Shown one piece after another: positions 50,978-58,479 of a stretch of DNA of 64,000 nucleotides. The DNA is from JAKFWI01 sp031399165 (GTDB taxonomy: Bacteria; Pseudomonadota; Alphaproteobacteria; Caulobacterales; Aquidulcibacteraceae). Location: positions 47,217 to 111,216 of the forward strand of contig JANNOO010000046.1 in assembly GCA_031399165.1 (NCBI GenBank), in the 5' to 3' direction. How positions within the stretch are numbered: position 1 is the first letter of the stretch; every line of letters begins with the position of its first letter. The notes under the pieces are model-generated. The model had not been told where the DNA came from. It worked only from the letters and a program-made list of their open reading frames with translations, and ran no database searches. Both the position numbers and the translations under genes were made by a program.

Positions 50978-51283
50978 ATGACGCCACACGAAATGGTCCC
51001 GCCAACCAGCCGCGATTCCGGCCGCCAAACCTCGCGCTTTGGCGCTGCGCTGCGCTGGACCGGGTTTGCAGCACTAGGCGCTGCCGGCGCGGTGTTCGTT
51101 GTGGCGCTGGCGGTGGTGGCGACGGCTGCTGCGCTCATCGGCCTGGTCGTGGCGGCCGTGGCAGTGATTGCACTCCGGTTCAGTCCTCCGGTTCGCCGCG
51201 GGCGCGCGGACACCCAATTGCTTGAGGGCCGCCGCACCGCGGATGGCTGGGAGGTTGAGGCCATAGCGCCGAAATCGCGCTGA
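50978..51283 (+). CDS. Small membrane protein, unknown
   Basis: A 101-aa protein with a Ser/Arg-rich start, one long Ala/Val hydrophobic stretch (about residues 28-66, enough for one or two helices) and a basic, polar tail (RRGRADTQLLEGRRTADGW). No recognisable family. It lies between the DnaJ-like gene and the amidase with short gaps (35 and 51 bp), so all three may be cotranscribed. Confidence 0.55.
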   Translation: MTPHEMVPPTSRDSGRQTSRFGAALRWTGFAALGAAGAVFVVALAVVATAAALIGLVVAAVAVIALRFSPPVRRGRADTQLLEGRRTADGWEVEAIAPKSR

Positions 51284-51334
51284 CGTCTTCGCAAACGCTT
51301 GACCGGGCGCACGGGCGGCGCAACAGCCTAAGCC

Positions 51335-52141
51335 ATGCGCATTACCGATCGCCCGTCGCCAAATTTCGATGATCGTGACGGCCGGCCCATCGACCTTCTG
51401 ATCCTCCACTACACCGGCATGCCCTCGCGCGAGATCGCGCTGAAGCGGCTGACCGATCCTGCCCCTCGCGCGGGCGAATACGCTTTCCCATGGGAGCAGA
51501 CGCCCGACCCGGACCAAGTGCTGGGCCGTGTCAGCGCGCATTACGTGGTCGAGGAAGCTGGAAGCATTCTGCGGCTGGTCGATGAAGCCAAGCGCGCCTG
51601 GCACGCCGGGCTTGGGGCATGGGCGGGCAATTCCGATCTTAACCACCGTGCGATTGGGGTCGAGATCGTCAATGGCGGCCATGATTTCGGGTTGCCGGAT
51701 TATCCATATGAGCAGATCGAAGCGGTGACTGATCTCGTCGCCGATATAGTCAAGCGCCACGGGCTCAAGCCGCACCAGGTGGTCGGCCATTCCGATGTCG
51801 CGCCGATGCGCAAAACCGATCCGGGCGAGAAGTTTCCTTGGCGCCATCTGGCGTTCCACAAGCTCGCGCTGTGGCCGGCGGATGACCTGGTGATCGCCGA
51901 AGCCGAAGCGCTTGAGCGCGGCGATCGTGGAGAAGAAATTTCCGCGCTGCAGAAAACCATGAACGAGATCGGCTACGTGCTCGACGTCGACGGGATTTTC
52001 GGCCCGGCGACGGAAGCGGCGGTGAAGGCCGTTCAGCGGCGGTTTCGCGTGGCGTTGATCGATGGCGTGGCGGATGACGAAACGCTGGCGATTGTTACGG
52101 ATATTGCGCGGCAGACGCAGAGACTTGGCGCAGCAGCCTAG
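51335..52141 (+). CDS. N-acetylmuramoyl-L-alanine amidase (AmiD-like) with peptidoglycan-binding domain
   Basis: A 268-aa zinc amidase of the amidase_2 family. Zinc ligands are His25 (LLILHYTGM) and the His in VVGHSDVAPMRKTDPGEKFPW; the barrel motif SAHYVVEEAGSI and the WHAGLGAW segment are typical. From about residue 195 comes a peptidoglycan-binding domain (GEEISALQKTMNEIGY, GIFGPATEAAVKAVQRRF). No clear signal peptide is seen, so it may act on recycled muropeptides in the cytoplasm or be exported differently. Confidence 0.88.
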   Translation: MRITDRPSPNFDDRDGRPIDLLILHYTGMPSREIALKRLTDPAPRAGEYAFPWEQTPDPDQVLGRVSAHYVVEEAGSILRLVDEAKRAWHAGLGAWAGNSDLNHRAIGVEIVNGGHDFGLPDYPYEQIEAVTDLVADIVKRHGLKPHQVVGHSDVAPMRKTDPGEKFPWRHLAFHKLALWPADDLVIAEAEALERGDRGEEISALQKTMNEIGYVLDVDGIFGPATEAAVKAVQRRFRVALIDGVADDETLAIVTDIARQTQRLGAAA

Positions 52142-52178
52142 CTTTCGTTTGCGGCTGACATTTCCGCTTGATGAGGGC

Positions 52179-53528
52179 TTAAGTGATTTCCCCGCGTAGC
52201 ACGTGCCCCATCGCTTCGGTGATTTTTACACGTGCGAAGGCGCCTTCTTTGGCTTCGCCTTCAGCGTAAACGATGCCGTCTATTTCGGGCGCGTCGGCTT
52301 TGGTGCGCGCGGCCCAAGCGTTTTCGTCTTCGTCCCATTCGTCGACGAGCACATCGACGGTCTGGCCGACCAGTTTCTGGCTGCGCGCGTCGGCTAGGCG
52401 CGTCTGCAATTCCATGAAGCGTTCGTGGCGTTCGTCGATCTCGTCCTGATCGACGTGATCGGGCAGGTCGCGTGAGCCTGCATGTTCGACGTTTTCGTAT
52501 TTGAACACGCCCGCGCGGTCGATCTCCGCTTCGTCGATGAAGTCGAGCAGCATTTCAAAATCCTCTTCGGTCTCGCCAGGAAAACCGACGATGAAGGAAG
52601 AGCGGATGGTGAGATCGGGGCAGATTTTGCGCCATTCCTGGATGCGCGCGAGCTGCTTTTCCTGATTGGCCGGGCGGCGCATGGCTTTCAGCACGTTGGG
52701 TGATGCGTGTTGAAACGGAATGTCGAGATAAGGCAGGATTTTGCCTTCAGCCATCAGCGGAATGACGGCGTCTACGTGCGGGTACGGATAGACGTAATGC
52801 AGGCGCGTCCAGAGCCCGAACTCGGATGAGAGCATGCCGAGCGTTTCGCACAGATCCTGGAACTTCGCTTTCACCGGCGACCCGCGCCACGGCGTCTCGG
52901 CATATTTGATATCGCGTCCGTAGGCGGACGTGTCCTGGCTGATGACCAGCAATTCCTTCACGCCAGCTTTCGCCAGCGCTTCGGCTTCGCGCATCACCGC
53001 GCCTGCGGGGCGTGAGGCCAGATCGCCGCGCAATTTCGGGATGATGCAGAACGAACAGCGATTGTCACAGCCTTCGGAGATTTTCAGATAGGCGTAATGG
53101 CGCGGCGTGAGGCGCATGCCCTGTTCGGGCACGAGATGGATCAGCGGATCGTGAATCTGCGGCAGGTGCGTATGCACCGCTTCCATCACCGCTTCGTATT
53201 GGTGCGGGCCGGTGACGGCGAGCACTTTGGGGTGGGCCTTGGTGATCACATCCGCCTCGGCGCCAAGGCAGCCGGTGACGATGACGCGGCCGTTTTCCGC
53301 CAGCGCTTCGCCGATCGCTTCGAGGCTTTCGTCGCGTGCGCTATCGAGGAAGCCGCACGTGTTCACCAGCACCAGGTCCGCGCCCTCGTAGCTGGCGCTC
53401 ACCGCGTAGCCTTCAGCGCGGAGCTTGGTGAGGATGCGCTCGGAATCGACCAGCGCCTTCGGGCAGCCAAGGCTGACGTTGCCGACGGAGGGGGCGGTTT
53501 TTAAGGTGCGGGTTTTTGTGGTGGGCAT
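52179..53528 (-). CDS. rimO: Ribosomal protein S12 methylthiotransferase RimO
   Basis: Radical SAM enzyme that methylthiolates Asp in ribosomal protein S12. It has the N-terminal MTTase domain cysteines (SLGCPKALVDSE, NTCGFLDSA, GCLGA), the radical SAM CxxxCxxC as CDNRCSFC, IPKLRGDLASRPAG, and a C-terminal TRAM domain (VGQTVDVLVDEW). Length 449 aa. Together with rpsD nearby it reflects ribosome maturation genes scattered in this region. Confidence 0.95.
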   Translation of the reverse strand: MPTTKTRTLKTAPSVGNVSLGCPKALVDSERILTKLRAEGYAVSASYEGADLVLVNTCGFLDSARDESLEAIGEALAENGRVIVTGCLGAEADVITKAHPKVLAVTGPHQYEAVMEAVHTHLPQIHDPLIHLVPEQGMRLTPRHYAYLKISEGCDNRCSFCIIPKLRGDLASRPAGAVMREAEALAKAGVKELLVISQDTSAYGRDIKYAETPWRGSPVKAKFQDLCETLGMLSSEFGLWTRLHYVYPYPHVDAVIPLMAEGKILPYLDIPFQHASPNVLKAMRRPANQEKQLARIQEWRKICPDLTIRSSFIVGFPGETEEDFEMLLDFIDEAEIDRAGVFKYENVEHAGSRDLPDHVDQDEIDERHERFMELQTRLADARSQKLVGQTVDVLVDEWDEDENAWAARTKADAPEIDGIVYAEGEAKEGAFARVKITEAMGHVLRGEIT

Positions 53529-53727
53529 GAAGGTGGGCGCTATAGCCCGCTTGAGGTGTGAAAGACAGCAGACGCAGGACTAACCCGCCCCTCGATGGGG
53601 AGGGAGGCCGCGCAGCGGCCGAAGGGGTGAGTGCGCTACGATCGCGTTGAGCGCTCTTCGCAAGCGAAGGCTGCGACAACCGCGCCATATGAGAATGACT
53701 TGCAAGCGCGGCACAATTACTGCTAGC

Positions 53728-53738
53728 CTGATAATCAG
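53728..53738. promoter_or_regulatory. Possible iron-regulator site before bfd-bfr
   Basis: CTGATAATCAG is an 11-bp perfect inverted repeat with a GATAAT core, ending 26 bp before the bfd start. Fur sites are built on GATAAT units, so control by Fur or another iron regulator is possible. Short and unproven. Confidence 0.3.
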
Positions 53739-53764
53739 TCGCAAGAGCGGAGCGGGTCGGCCGA

Positions 53765-53977
53765 ATGTATGTTTGCACGTGCAATGGGTTGCGGGAGCGG
53801 GATGTTGACGCCGCCATTCGCAATGGCGCGCGCAAACCGAAGGCCGTTCACACCGCCTGCGGCTCATCTCCCGAATGCTGCCGCTGCCTGCCCGAAATCG
53901 CCGATCGCATCCGTCGTTGCGAACGTAAAAGCGAAGCAATCGCAAATAGTTTCAATGGGTTGACTGAGGCGATGTAA
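53765..53977 (+). CDS. bfd: Bacterioferritin-associated ferredoxin
   Basis: A 70-aa [2Fe-2S] protein with the BFD cysteine pattern: Cys4 and Cys6 in CTC, then Cys38 and Cys41 in CCRC (Cys39 is extra), with the CGSSPEC loop between. Bfd delivers electrons to bacterioferritin so that stored iron can be released. It directly precedes bfr (46 bp), confirming the pair. Confidence 0.9.
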   Translation: MYVCTCNGLRERDVDAAIRNGARKPKAVHTACGSSPECCRCLPEIADRIRRCERKSEAIANSFNGLTEAM

Positions 53978-54022
53978 GGGTCGAAACCTCGCTTGCGGTT
54001 AAGCCGGCAAGGAGATTCGGCC

Positions 54023-54511
54023 ATGAAGGGCGATGCTGAAGTCATCAAGAAGCTCAACGCGTGCCTGACCAATGAGCTGACCAGCGTAAACCAGTATTTC
54101 CTCCATGCCCGGATGTACCAGTCCTGGGGTTTCGAGCGGCTGGGCAAGAAAACCTACGAAGAATCAATCGGTGAAATGAGGCATGCGGACGCGCTGATTA
54201 AGCGAATCCTGCTTCTGGAAGGCTTCCCGAACCTGCAAGACCTGCTGAAGCTGTCTGTAGGCGAAAGTGTTCCCGAGGGCCTGGCGGCCGATCTGGAAGC
54301 TGAACGCCGCGGCCGGATCACCCTGGTCGAGGGCATTACCCTCTGCGAAACCAAAAAAGATTATGTATCCCGCGATCTGCTCGCCCATATCCTCGACGAT
54401 ACGGAAGAGCATATCGACTTTCTGGAAACCGAACTGAGCGTGATCGATAATGTCGGCCTGCAGAACTACCTGCAAAGCCAGTATTCGCTGGATCGCGATA
54501 ACGCGGAATAG
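54023..54511 (+). CDS. bfr: Bacterioferritin
   Basis: Four-helix ferritin subunit (162 aa) that stores iron and binds haem between dimers. Ligands can be seen: Glu18 region (ELTSVNQYF), EMRHADALIKR (Met haem ligand and ferroxidase Glu/His), and DDTEEHIDFLE near the C-terminus. Start ATG 54023 follows AAGGAGA; an upstream in-frame start at 53993 is less likely. Part of the bfd-bfr pair. Confidence 0.95.
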   Translation: MKGDAEVIKKLNACLTNELTSVNQYFLHARMYQSWGFERLGKKTYEESIGEMRHADALIKRILLLEGFPNLQDLLKLSVGESVPEGLAADLEAERRGRITLVEGITLCETKKDYVSRDLLAHILDDTEEHIDFLETELSVIDNVGLQNYLQSQYSLDRDNAE

Positions 54512-54767
54512 CCTCGCCGGCTGGGTTCTGGCGCTGGGCTTGGGCGCCTGCAACCAGGAGGCCGACCCCGCCGTTGCCGGCCAATCCTGCACCCAGATGC
54601 GCGCCCATTTCGACGCTGCCTTCAGCAAAAGCGTCGACGCGGCCGTGCGCAAGGCGCCCGAGGAGCAAAGGCGGCATGTTTCCGAAAGCCAGAAAACCTA
54701 TCTGGCGATGGAGACGAAGGGCTGCTGCGCGCAGGAGGGCGTCTGCCCCGCGCTGAACGTGAACTAG
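54450..54767 (+). CDS. Small lipoprotein-like protein overlapping the bfr 3' end
   Basis: A frame of 105 aa with a lipobox-like LGLGAC after a hydrophobic segment (LAGWVLALGLGAC), then NQEADPAVAGQSC and a Cys-rich end (KGCCAQEGVCPALN). No family is recognised. The start is unclear: the only standard start in frame (ATG 54450) lies inside bfr, and the coding signal begins nearer 54512, right after bfr; a non-standard start or read-through coupling is possible. It ends 166 bp before rpsD. Confidence 0.45.
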   Translation: MSACRTTCKASIRWIAITRNSLAGWVLALGLGACNQEADPAVAGQSCTQMRAHFDAAFSKSVDAAVRKAPEEQRRHVSESQKTYLAMETKGCCAQEGVCPALNVN

Positions 54768-54784
54768 GAGGTTCGCGGTTTGAC

Positions 54785-54806
54785 TTTGGCGGCCCATTCC
54801 GCCAAA
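54785..54806. terminator. Small hairpin before rpsD
   Basis: TTTGGCGG (54785-54792) and CCGCCAAA (54799-54806) form a perfect 8-bp stem with a 6-base loop (CCCATT). It ends the lipoprotein-like unit or sits in the rpsD leader; there is no T-run, so it is not a classical terminator. Confidence 0.4.
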
Positions 54807-54933
54807 AGCCCGCCTTTCCCGCGGAGCCAACCTTCCGGCGGGCATACTGGGCGACGGGCTTACCGCCAGGGCAGTCGCGGCCTCATCATGAAGCCGCCGG
54901 TCCCCGTCACGGACGAAAAGGGCGCTTGCGCCA

Positions 54934-55551
54934 ATGACGAAGCGTATCGAAGCGAAGTACAAATCCAACCGCCGGTTCGGCCAGAACATCTGGGGCCGCC
55001 CCAAATCGCCGGTGAACAAGCGCTCCTACGGGCCGGGCCAGCACGGCCAGCGCCGCAAGGGCAAAACCTCAGATTTCGGCATGCAGCTGATCGCGAAGCA
55101 GAAGCTGCGCATGTATTACGGCAACATCACCGAAAAGCAGTTCCGCAAAATCTACACGGAAGCGGCGCGCCGGAAGGGCAACACCGCCGAAAACCTTATC
55201 GCGCTGCTGGAAAGCCGGCTCGACGCGATCGTGTACCGCGCCAAGTTCACGCCGACCGTGTTCGCCGCGCGCCAGTTCGTCAACCATGGCCACGTCAAGG
55301 TGAACGGCAAGCGCGTCAACATCGCGTCCTATTTGGTGAAGCCGGGCGATGTGGTGGAAGTGCGCGAAAAGGCCCGCAATATGGGCCTCGTTCTGGAAGC
55401 GCTGCAAAGCGGCGAGCGCGACGTGCCCGATTATATCGAACTCGATCCGAAGGCGATGACCGCGAAGTATTCACGCACGCCGGGCCTCTCCGATGTGCCG
55501 TATCCCGTGCAGATGGAGCCGAACCTCGTCGTCGAATATTACGCGAGCTGA
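54934..55551 (+). CDS. rpsD: 30S ribosomal protein S4
   Basis: Ribosomal protein S4 (205 aa), a primary rRNA-binding protein. Recognised by KYKSNRRFGQNIWGR, the SYGPGQHGQRRKGKTSDFG stretch, MYYGNITEKQFRKIY, and the S4 RNA-binding domain (LESRLDAIVYRAKFTPT, FVNHGHVKVNGKRVNIASYLVKPGD). Stands alone, as in other alphaproteobacteria. Followed by a terminator. Confidence 0.97.
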   Translation: MTKRIEAKYKSNRRFGQNIWGRPKSPVNKRSYGPGQHGQRRKGKTSDFGMQLIAKQKLRMYYGNITEKQFRKIYTEAARRKGNTAENLIALLESRLDAIVYRAKFTPTVFAARQFVNHGHVKVNGKRVNIASYLVKPGDVVEVREKARNMGLVLEALQSGERDVPDYIELDPKAMTAKYSRTPGLSDVPYPVQMEPNLVVEYYAS

Positions 55552-55580
55552 TTGGCTAAACTACGGTTTGCAAAGAATAG

Positions 55581-55620
55581 TCCCGGAAGCGGCGAAATCC
55601 GTTTCCGGGATTTCTTTTTC
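55581..55620 (+). terminator. Rho-independent terminator after rpsD
   Basis: TCCCGGAA (55581-55588) pairs with TTCCGGGA (55603-55610); the 14-base loop is followed by TTTCTTTTTC, a good T-tract. Confidence 0.9.
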
Positions 55621-55637
55621 GTGGTGTGCTCGGCGCC

Positions 55638-56465
55638 ATGAAGGGTATTGACTGGCGCGAACTCGATCAGGCCGTGCGGGTAAAGCCTGGCGCGAAGATC
55701 AAACTCACCGAGGCCATGGCGCTCGGTGATGCGATATTTTCGGACAAGGAAGAAGCCAAAAAGCAGACGGCCAAGGATTCCGAGGCGATAAACGCGCTTC
55801 AGGACCGGCTGTTCGCCGAAGGCTCACGCGCGCTGCTGATCGTGCTGCAAGGCATGGACACGTCCGGCAAGGACGGCACGATCCGCGATGTGTTCAACGA
55901 TACAGGCCCACTCGGAGTCGCGGTGACGCCGTTCGGAAAACCGAGCGACGAAGAACTGAGACACGACTATCTGTGGCGCGTTCACAAGGTCACGCCCGGC
56001 AAGGGTATGATCGGCATTTTCAACCGCTCTCACTACGAAGACGTGCTGGTGGTGAAAGTGCGCAAGCTGGCGCCGGCCGCGACGATTGAAGAGCGTTACG
56101 CGCAGATCAACGCGTTCGAGAAGCATCTGACCGAAAACGGCGTGACCGTTTTGAAGTTCATGCTGCACATCTCGAAGGAGGCGCAGAAGGAACGGCTGCA
56201 GGAGCGGCTAGAAGACCCGGTGAAGCGCTGGAAATTCAACCCCGGCGATCTGGAAGACCGCAAGCTCTGGGATCAATACATGCGCGCTTACGACGTCGCG
56301 CTGTCGCGCTGCTCCACCGCGCATGCGCCGTGGCGCGTCGTGCCGGCGGACAAGAAATGGCGGCGCAACGCGATCATCGCGCGGATCGTGCGCGGCACGC
56401 TGGAAGAGATGGATCCGCAGCCGCGCGAGCCAAGCTTCGATCCGGCGGCGTTTGTGATCGAGTAG
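55638..56465 (+). CDS. ppk2: Polyphosphate kinase 2 family protein
   Basis: PPK2-type kinase using polyphosphate to phosphorylate nucleotides, 275 aa. Walker A is GMDTSGKDG (residues 72-80), Walker B-like IFNRSHYEDVLV, and the basic lid contains KRWKFNPGD. Its last 33 codons (from 56363) recur at 57156-57258 beyond a vapBC cassette. The frame is continuous and ends at TAG 56463-56465. Start ATG 55638; the frame is open a little upstream from a GTG at 55626. Confidence 0.94.
   Translation: MKGIDWRELDQAVRVKPGAKIKLTEAMALGDAIFSDKEEAKKQTAKDSEAINALQDRLFAEGSRALLIVLQGMDTSGKDGTIRDVFNDTGPLGVAVTPFGKPSDEELRHDYLWRVHKVTPGKGMIGIFNRSHYEDVLVVKVRKLAPAATIEERYAQINAFEKHLTENGVTVLKFMLHISKEAQKERLQERLEDPVKRWKFNPGDLEDRKLWDQYMRAYDVALSRCSTAHAPWRVVPADKKWRRNAIIARIVRGTLEEMDPQPREPSFDPAAFVIE
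56363..56465 (+). repeat. Direct repeat A: ppk2 3' end (103 bp)
   Basis: The 103 bp at the 3' end of ppk2 (33 codons plus stop) recur at 57156-57258. Only nine bases differ, five of them synonymous third positions, one codon Ala to Lys, and TAG versus TGA. The cassette between the copies carries vapBC. The arrangement is that of a site where DNA inserted into a gene's 3' end. Confidence 0.9.
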
Positions 56466-56489
56466 GGCGTTTGACTTCGCGCCCAGATA

Positions 56490-56507
56490 GTATATACTTG
56501 TATATAC
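56490..56507. promoter_or_regulatory. Tandem palindrome operator of vapBC
   Basis: GTATATAC occurs at 56490-56497 and again at 56500-56507, each self-complementary, separated by TT. It lies 15 bp before the vapB ATG and looks like the dyad bound by a VapB-VapC complex for autorepression. Confidence 0.75.
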
Positions 56508-56521
56508 ATTGAGGTTTGACC

Positions 56522-56761
56522 ATGACTGTCGCCCGCAGCCGCACATTCAGAAGCGGAAATAGCGAAGCCGTCCGACTGCCGAAGGATGTCGCGTTCGGCG
56601 ATGATATCGAATTGGTCATCGTCCGGTCGGGCGACGTGATGACGATCTATCCAGCGCAGATGACGATGGCTGAGATGGTCGAGCAGCTCCGGGCCATGCC
56701 CGCGCCGGGTAAAATCGAAAAGCGGGACGAGACGCTGCTGCCCGAGCGCAAGGGGCTCTAG
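56522..56761 (+). CDS. vapB: AbrB-type antitoxin VapB
   Basis: A 79-aa swapped-hairpin AbrB/MazE-type antitoxin: SRTFRSGNSEAVRLPKDVAFGDDIELVIV is the DNA-binding fold, followed by an acidic C-terminal part (MAEMVEQLRAMPAPGKIEKRDE) that would mask the VapC active site. Start ATG 56522, with an in-frame TTG 6 bases earlier. Immediately followed by vapC, and preceded by a tandem palindrome that is probably its own operator. Confidence 0.85.
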   Translation: MTVARSRTFRSGNSEAVRLPKDVAFGDDIELVIVRSGDVMTIYPAQMTMAEMVEQLRAMPAPGKIEKRDETLLPERKGL

Positions 56762-56763
56762 GC

Positions 56764-57153
56764 GTGGCGTTTCTGATCGACACGAACGTCGCGATCCATC
56801 TGCGTGACGGCGATCCGAAAATACTGGCCAGAACGGCAAAGCTTGACGACGCCGTTCTGATGTCAGTGGTTACGCGCGTCGAGCTTGAAGGCGGCGTCTA
56901 CCGAGCGCCGGAATTCTCGGCGGTGCGTCGGGCGCGGCTCGATACTATGCTTGCCGCGATCCCGGTGCTGGCGTTCGATGAGGAAGCGGCAATTGCGTAT
57001 GGCGGGATTGTCGCGCATGCGGGTTATTCGCGGCGCAAACTGCTTGATCGCATGATTGCAGCGCAGGCTTTGGTTCATCGCTCGACTCTAATCACGATGA
57101 ACGGTGCCGATTTCGGCGACATTCCTGATTTGAGAGTGGAGGCGTGGACGTGA
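56764..57153 (+). CDS. vapC: PIN-domain toxin VapC
   Basis: A 129-aa PIN-domain ribonuclease. The acidic metal-binding residues are in place: Asp6 (LIDTNVA), Glu40 (TRVELEGG), Asp95 (LLDRMIAAQ), and Asp116/Asn113 (MNGADFGDI). VapC toxins usually cleave tRNA or rRNA. It starts with GTG 56764, 2 bp after vapB, and ends at 57153 right before a second copy of the ppk2 3' end. Confidence 0.88.
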   Translation: MAFLIDTNVAIHLRDGDPKILARTAKLDDAVLMSVVTRVELEGGVYRAPEFSAVRRARLDTMLAAIPVLAFDEEAAIAYGGIVAHAGYSRRKLLDRMIAAQALVHRSTLITMNGADFGDIPDLRVEAWT

Positions 57154-57155
57154 TA

Positions 57156-57258
57156 GCGCAACGCCATCATCGCGCGCATCGTGCGCGGCACGCTGGAAGA
57201 GATGGATCCGCAGCCGCGCGAGCCGAGTTTTGATCCGAAGGCGTTTGTGATCGAGTGA
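57156..57258 (+). pseudogene. Direct repeat B: duplicated ppk2 3' end fragment
   Basis: Reads as the last 33 codons of ppk2 (RNAIIARIVRGTLEEMD...) followed by TGA, without any start of its own. Differences from the intact copy are almost all synonymous (GCG/GCC, CGG/CGC, CCA/CCG, AGC/AGT, TTC/TTT), so it was shaped by selection as a functional ppk2 end before becoming a fragment. It starts 3 bp after the vapC stop, making vapBC a cassette bounded by repeats. Confidence 0.85.
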
Positions 57259-57318
57259 TTCGCCAGTGCTTTGCGTCAAGTTCGACAATACGCAAACGAA
57301 ACGCTCCCAGCGGCGCGT

Positions 57319-57963
57319 TCACTTCAGCTTCGGCGCCTCATCCTTGATCAGCCCTAGAGAAATCACGCGCTTCAGCGCTTCGTCCGGACCCATGCCGGCG
57401 GGCTTCACGTTGGCGCGCGGCGTGTAGAGCAAAAAACCCGACGTTGGGATCGGCGCGAAGGGGATGTAGATCGCGACGATGTCCGTCCCTAGCGCTTCGA
57501 GGCTGGGATCGACTTTGTCGGTGGTGATGAAGCCGATCGTCCAGATGCCGGGATTTGGGTATTCGACCAGCACGGCTTCCTGAAAGCTGGTGCGGTCGGG
57601 CGCGGCGATCTGGTTGAAGATCTGTTTGCTGCCGCCATAAATCGAGCGCACCAGCGGCACGCGCGCCAATAGCGTCTCGGTCGTGTTGACGATGAACCGC
57701 CCAAACAAATTCGCGGTCAGTGCGCCCAGCAGGGTTATGCCGATAAGCGCGATGACCACGCCGGCGCCGGGCACGGCTTCGGCATAGGGCTGAAACGCCA
57801 GCGGCAGAAGCGGCGTCACCTGCCGGTCAACGAAGGTGACGAACGACCAGATCAGCCAAAACGTCACCGCGAACGGCACAACGATGGCAACGCCCGTAGC
57901 GAAATTGTTGCGCAAAACGCGCCAAAGCACGCGCCGGCGCGCGCCTTGCCGGGTGGCGGTCAT
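57319..57963 (-). CDS. DUF502 family membrane protein
   Basis: A 214-aa protein with two transmembrane segments (about residues 22-45 and 68-92) and the DUF502 hallmark motifs: VPFAVTFWLIWSFVTFVDRQVTPLL, TETLLARVPLVRSIYGGSKQI, and the C-terminal IYIPFAPIPTSGFLLYTPRANV. The function of the family is unknown. It overlaps sufE by ATGA (57960-57963), so the two are cotranscribed on the minus strand. Confidence 0.85.
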   Translation of the reverse strand: MTATRQGARRRVLWRVLRNNFATGVAIVVPFAVTFWLIWSFVTFVDRQVTPLLPLAFQPYAEAVPGAGVVIALIGITLLGALTANLFGRFIVNTTETLLARVPLVRSIYGGSKQIFNQIAAPDRTSFQEAVLVEYPNPGIWTIGFITTDKVDPSLEALGTDIVAIYIPFAPIPTSGFLLYTPRANVKPAGMGPDEALKRVISLGLIKDEAPKLK

Positions 57964-58409
57964 GCCGCGTGCTCGGCGGCGCGGGCGTCGGCGCGCATGC
58001 GTTCGATCATGGAAAAGAGACCGTTGGAGCGTTGTGGCGAGAGCGCGTCGGCCAGACCCAGGCGGGTGAAAATGGCGCGCGGATCGGCGGCGAGGATGTC
58101 CGCCGCTCTGCGGTCGGAAAAGATGCGCAGCAGCACGGCGATCAGGCCGCGCACGATGTGGGCGTCGGAATCGCCGCGAAAGGCCAAGCGCTCCGGAGAC
58201 GAACCGGGTTCCGTCACTAGCCAAACCTGGCTGGCGCAGCCGCGCACTTTATTGCGATCGTTGTGTTCGTCCTGCGAGAGCGGCGCCAAGGTGCGGCCAA
58301 GCTCAAGCACGTGCCCGTACCGTTCTTCCCAATCGGAAAGCATAGCGAAATCTTCGGCGATCTCTTCGACCGCGCGCTCAAGATCGGACGCGCTTATTGG
58401 TCCAGACAT
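57960..58409 (-). CDS. sufE: SufE family sulfur transfer protein
   Basis: SufE takes persulfide sulfur from the SufS desulfurase for iron-sulfur cluster assembly. The 149-aa protein has AMLSDWEERYGHVLELGRTL and the active-site Cys in VRGCASQVWLV, then IVRGLIAVLLRIFSDR. The start ATG at 58409 is chosen as the natural MSGP start; a longer frame upstream has no match. No sufBCDS genes are in the window. Cotranscribed with the DUF502 gene. Confidence 0.9.
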   Translation of the reverse strand: MSGPISASDLERAVEEIAEDFAMLSDWEERYGHVLELGRTLAPLSQDEHNDRNKVRGCASQVWLVTEPGSSPERLAFRGDSDAHIVRGLIAVLLRIFSDRRAADILAADPRAIFTRLGLADALSPQRSNGLFSMIERMRADARAAEHAA

Positions 58410-58430
58410 GGGAATGACATGCGCAAACAA

Positions 58431-58454
58431 GAGGCGCCCCGCAAGGGGCGCCTC
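58431..58454. terminator. Perfect 10-bp hairpin between sufE and the secreted protein gene
   Basis: GAGGCGCCCC (58431-58440) pairs with GGGGCGCCTC (58445-58454), loop GCAA. The T-tract on the minus strand is weak (TTGTTT), but the stem is strong, so it probably ends the transcript coming from the gene at 58480-59586 before sufE. Confidence 0.7.
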
Positions 58455-58479
58455 TAATTTCTTCCCGTTCTCACAGGGC

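Noticed and set aside
53606..53620. Short GGCCGC-GCA-GCGGCC hairpin between rimO and bfd
   Set aside because: Small palindromes of this type are common by chance in GC-rich DNA; no T-tract and no clear role.
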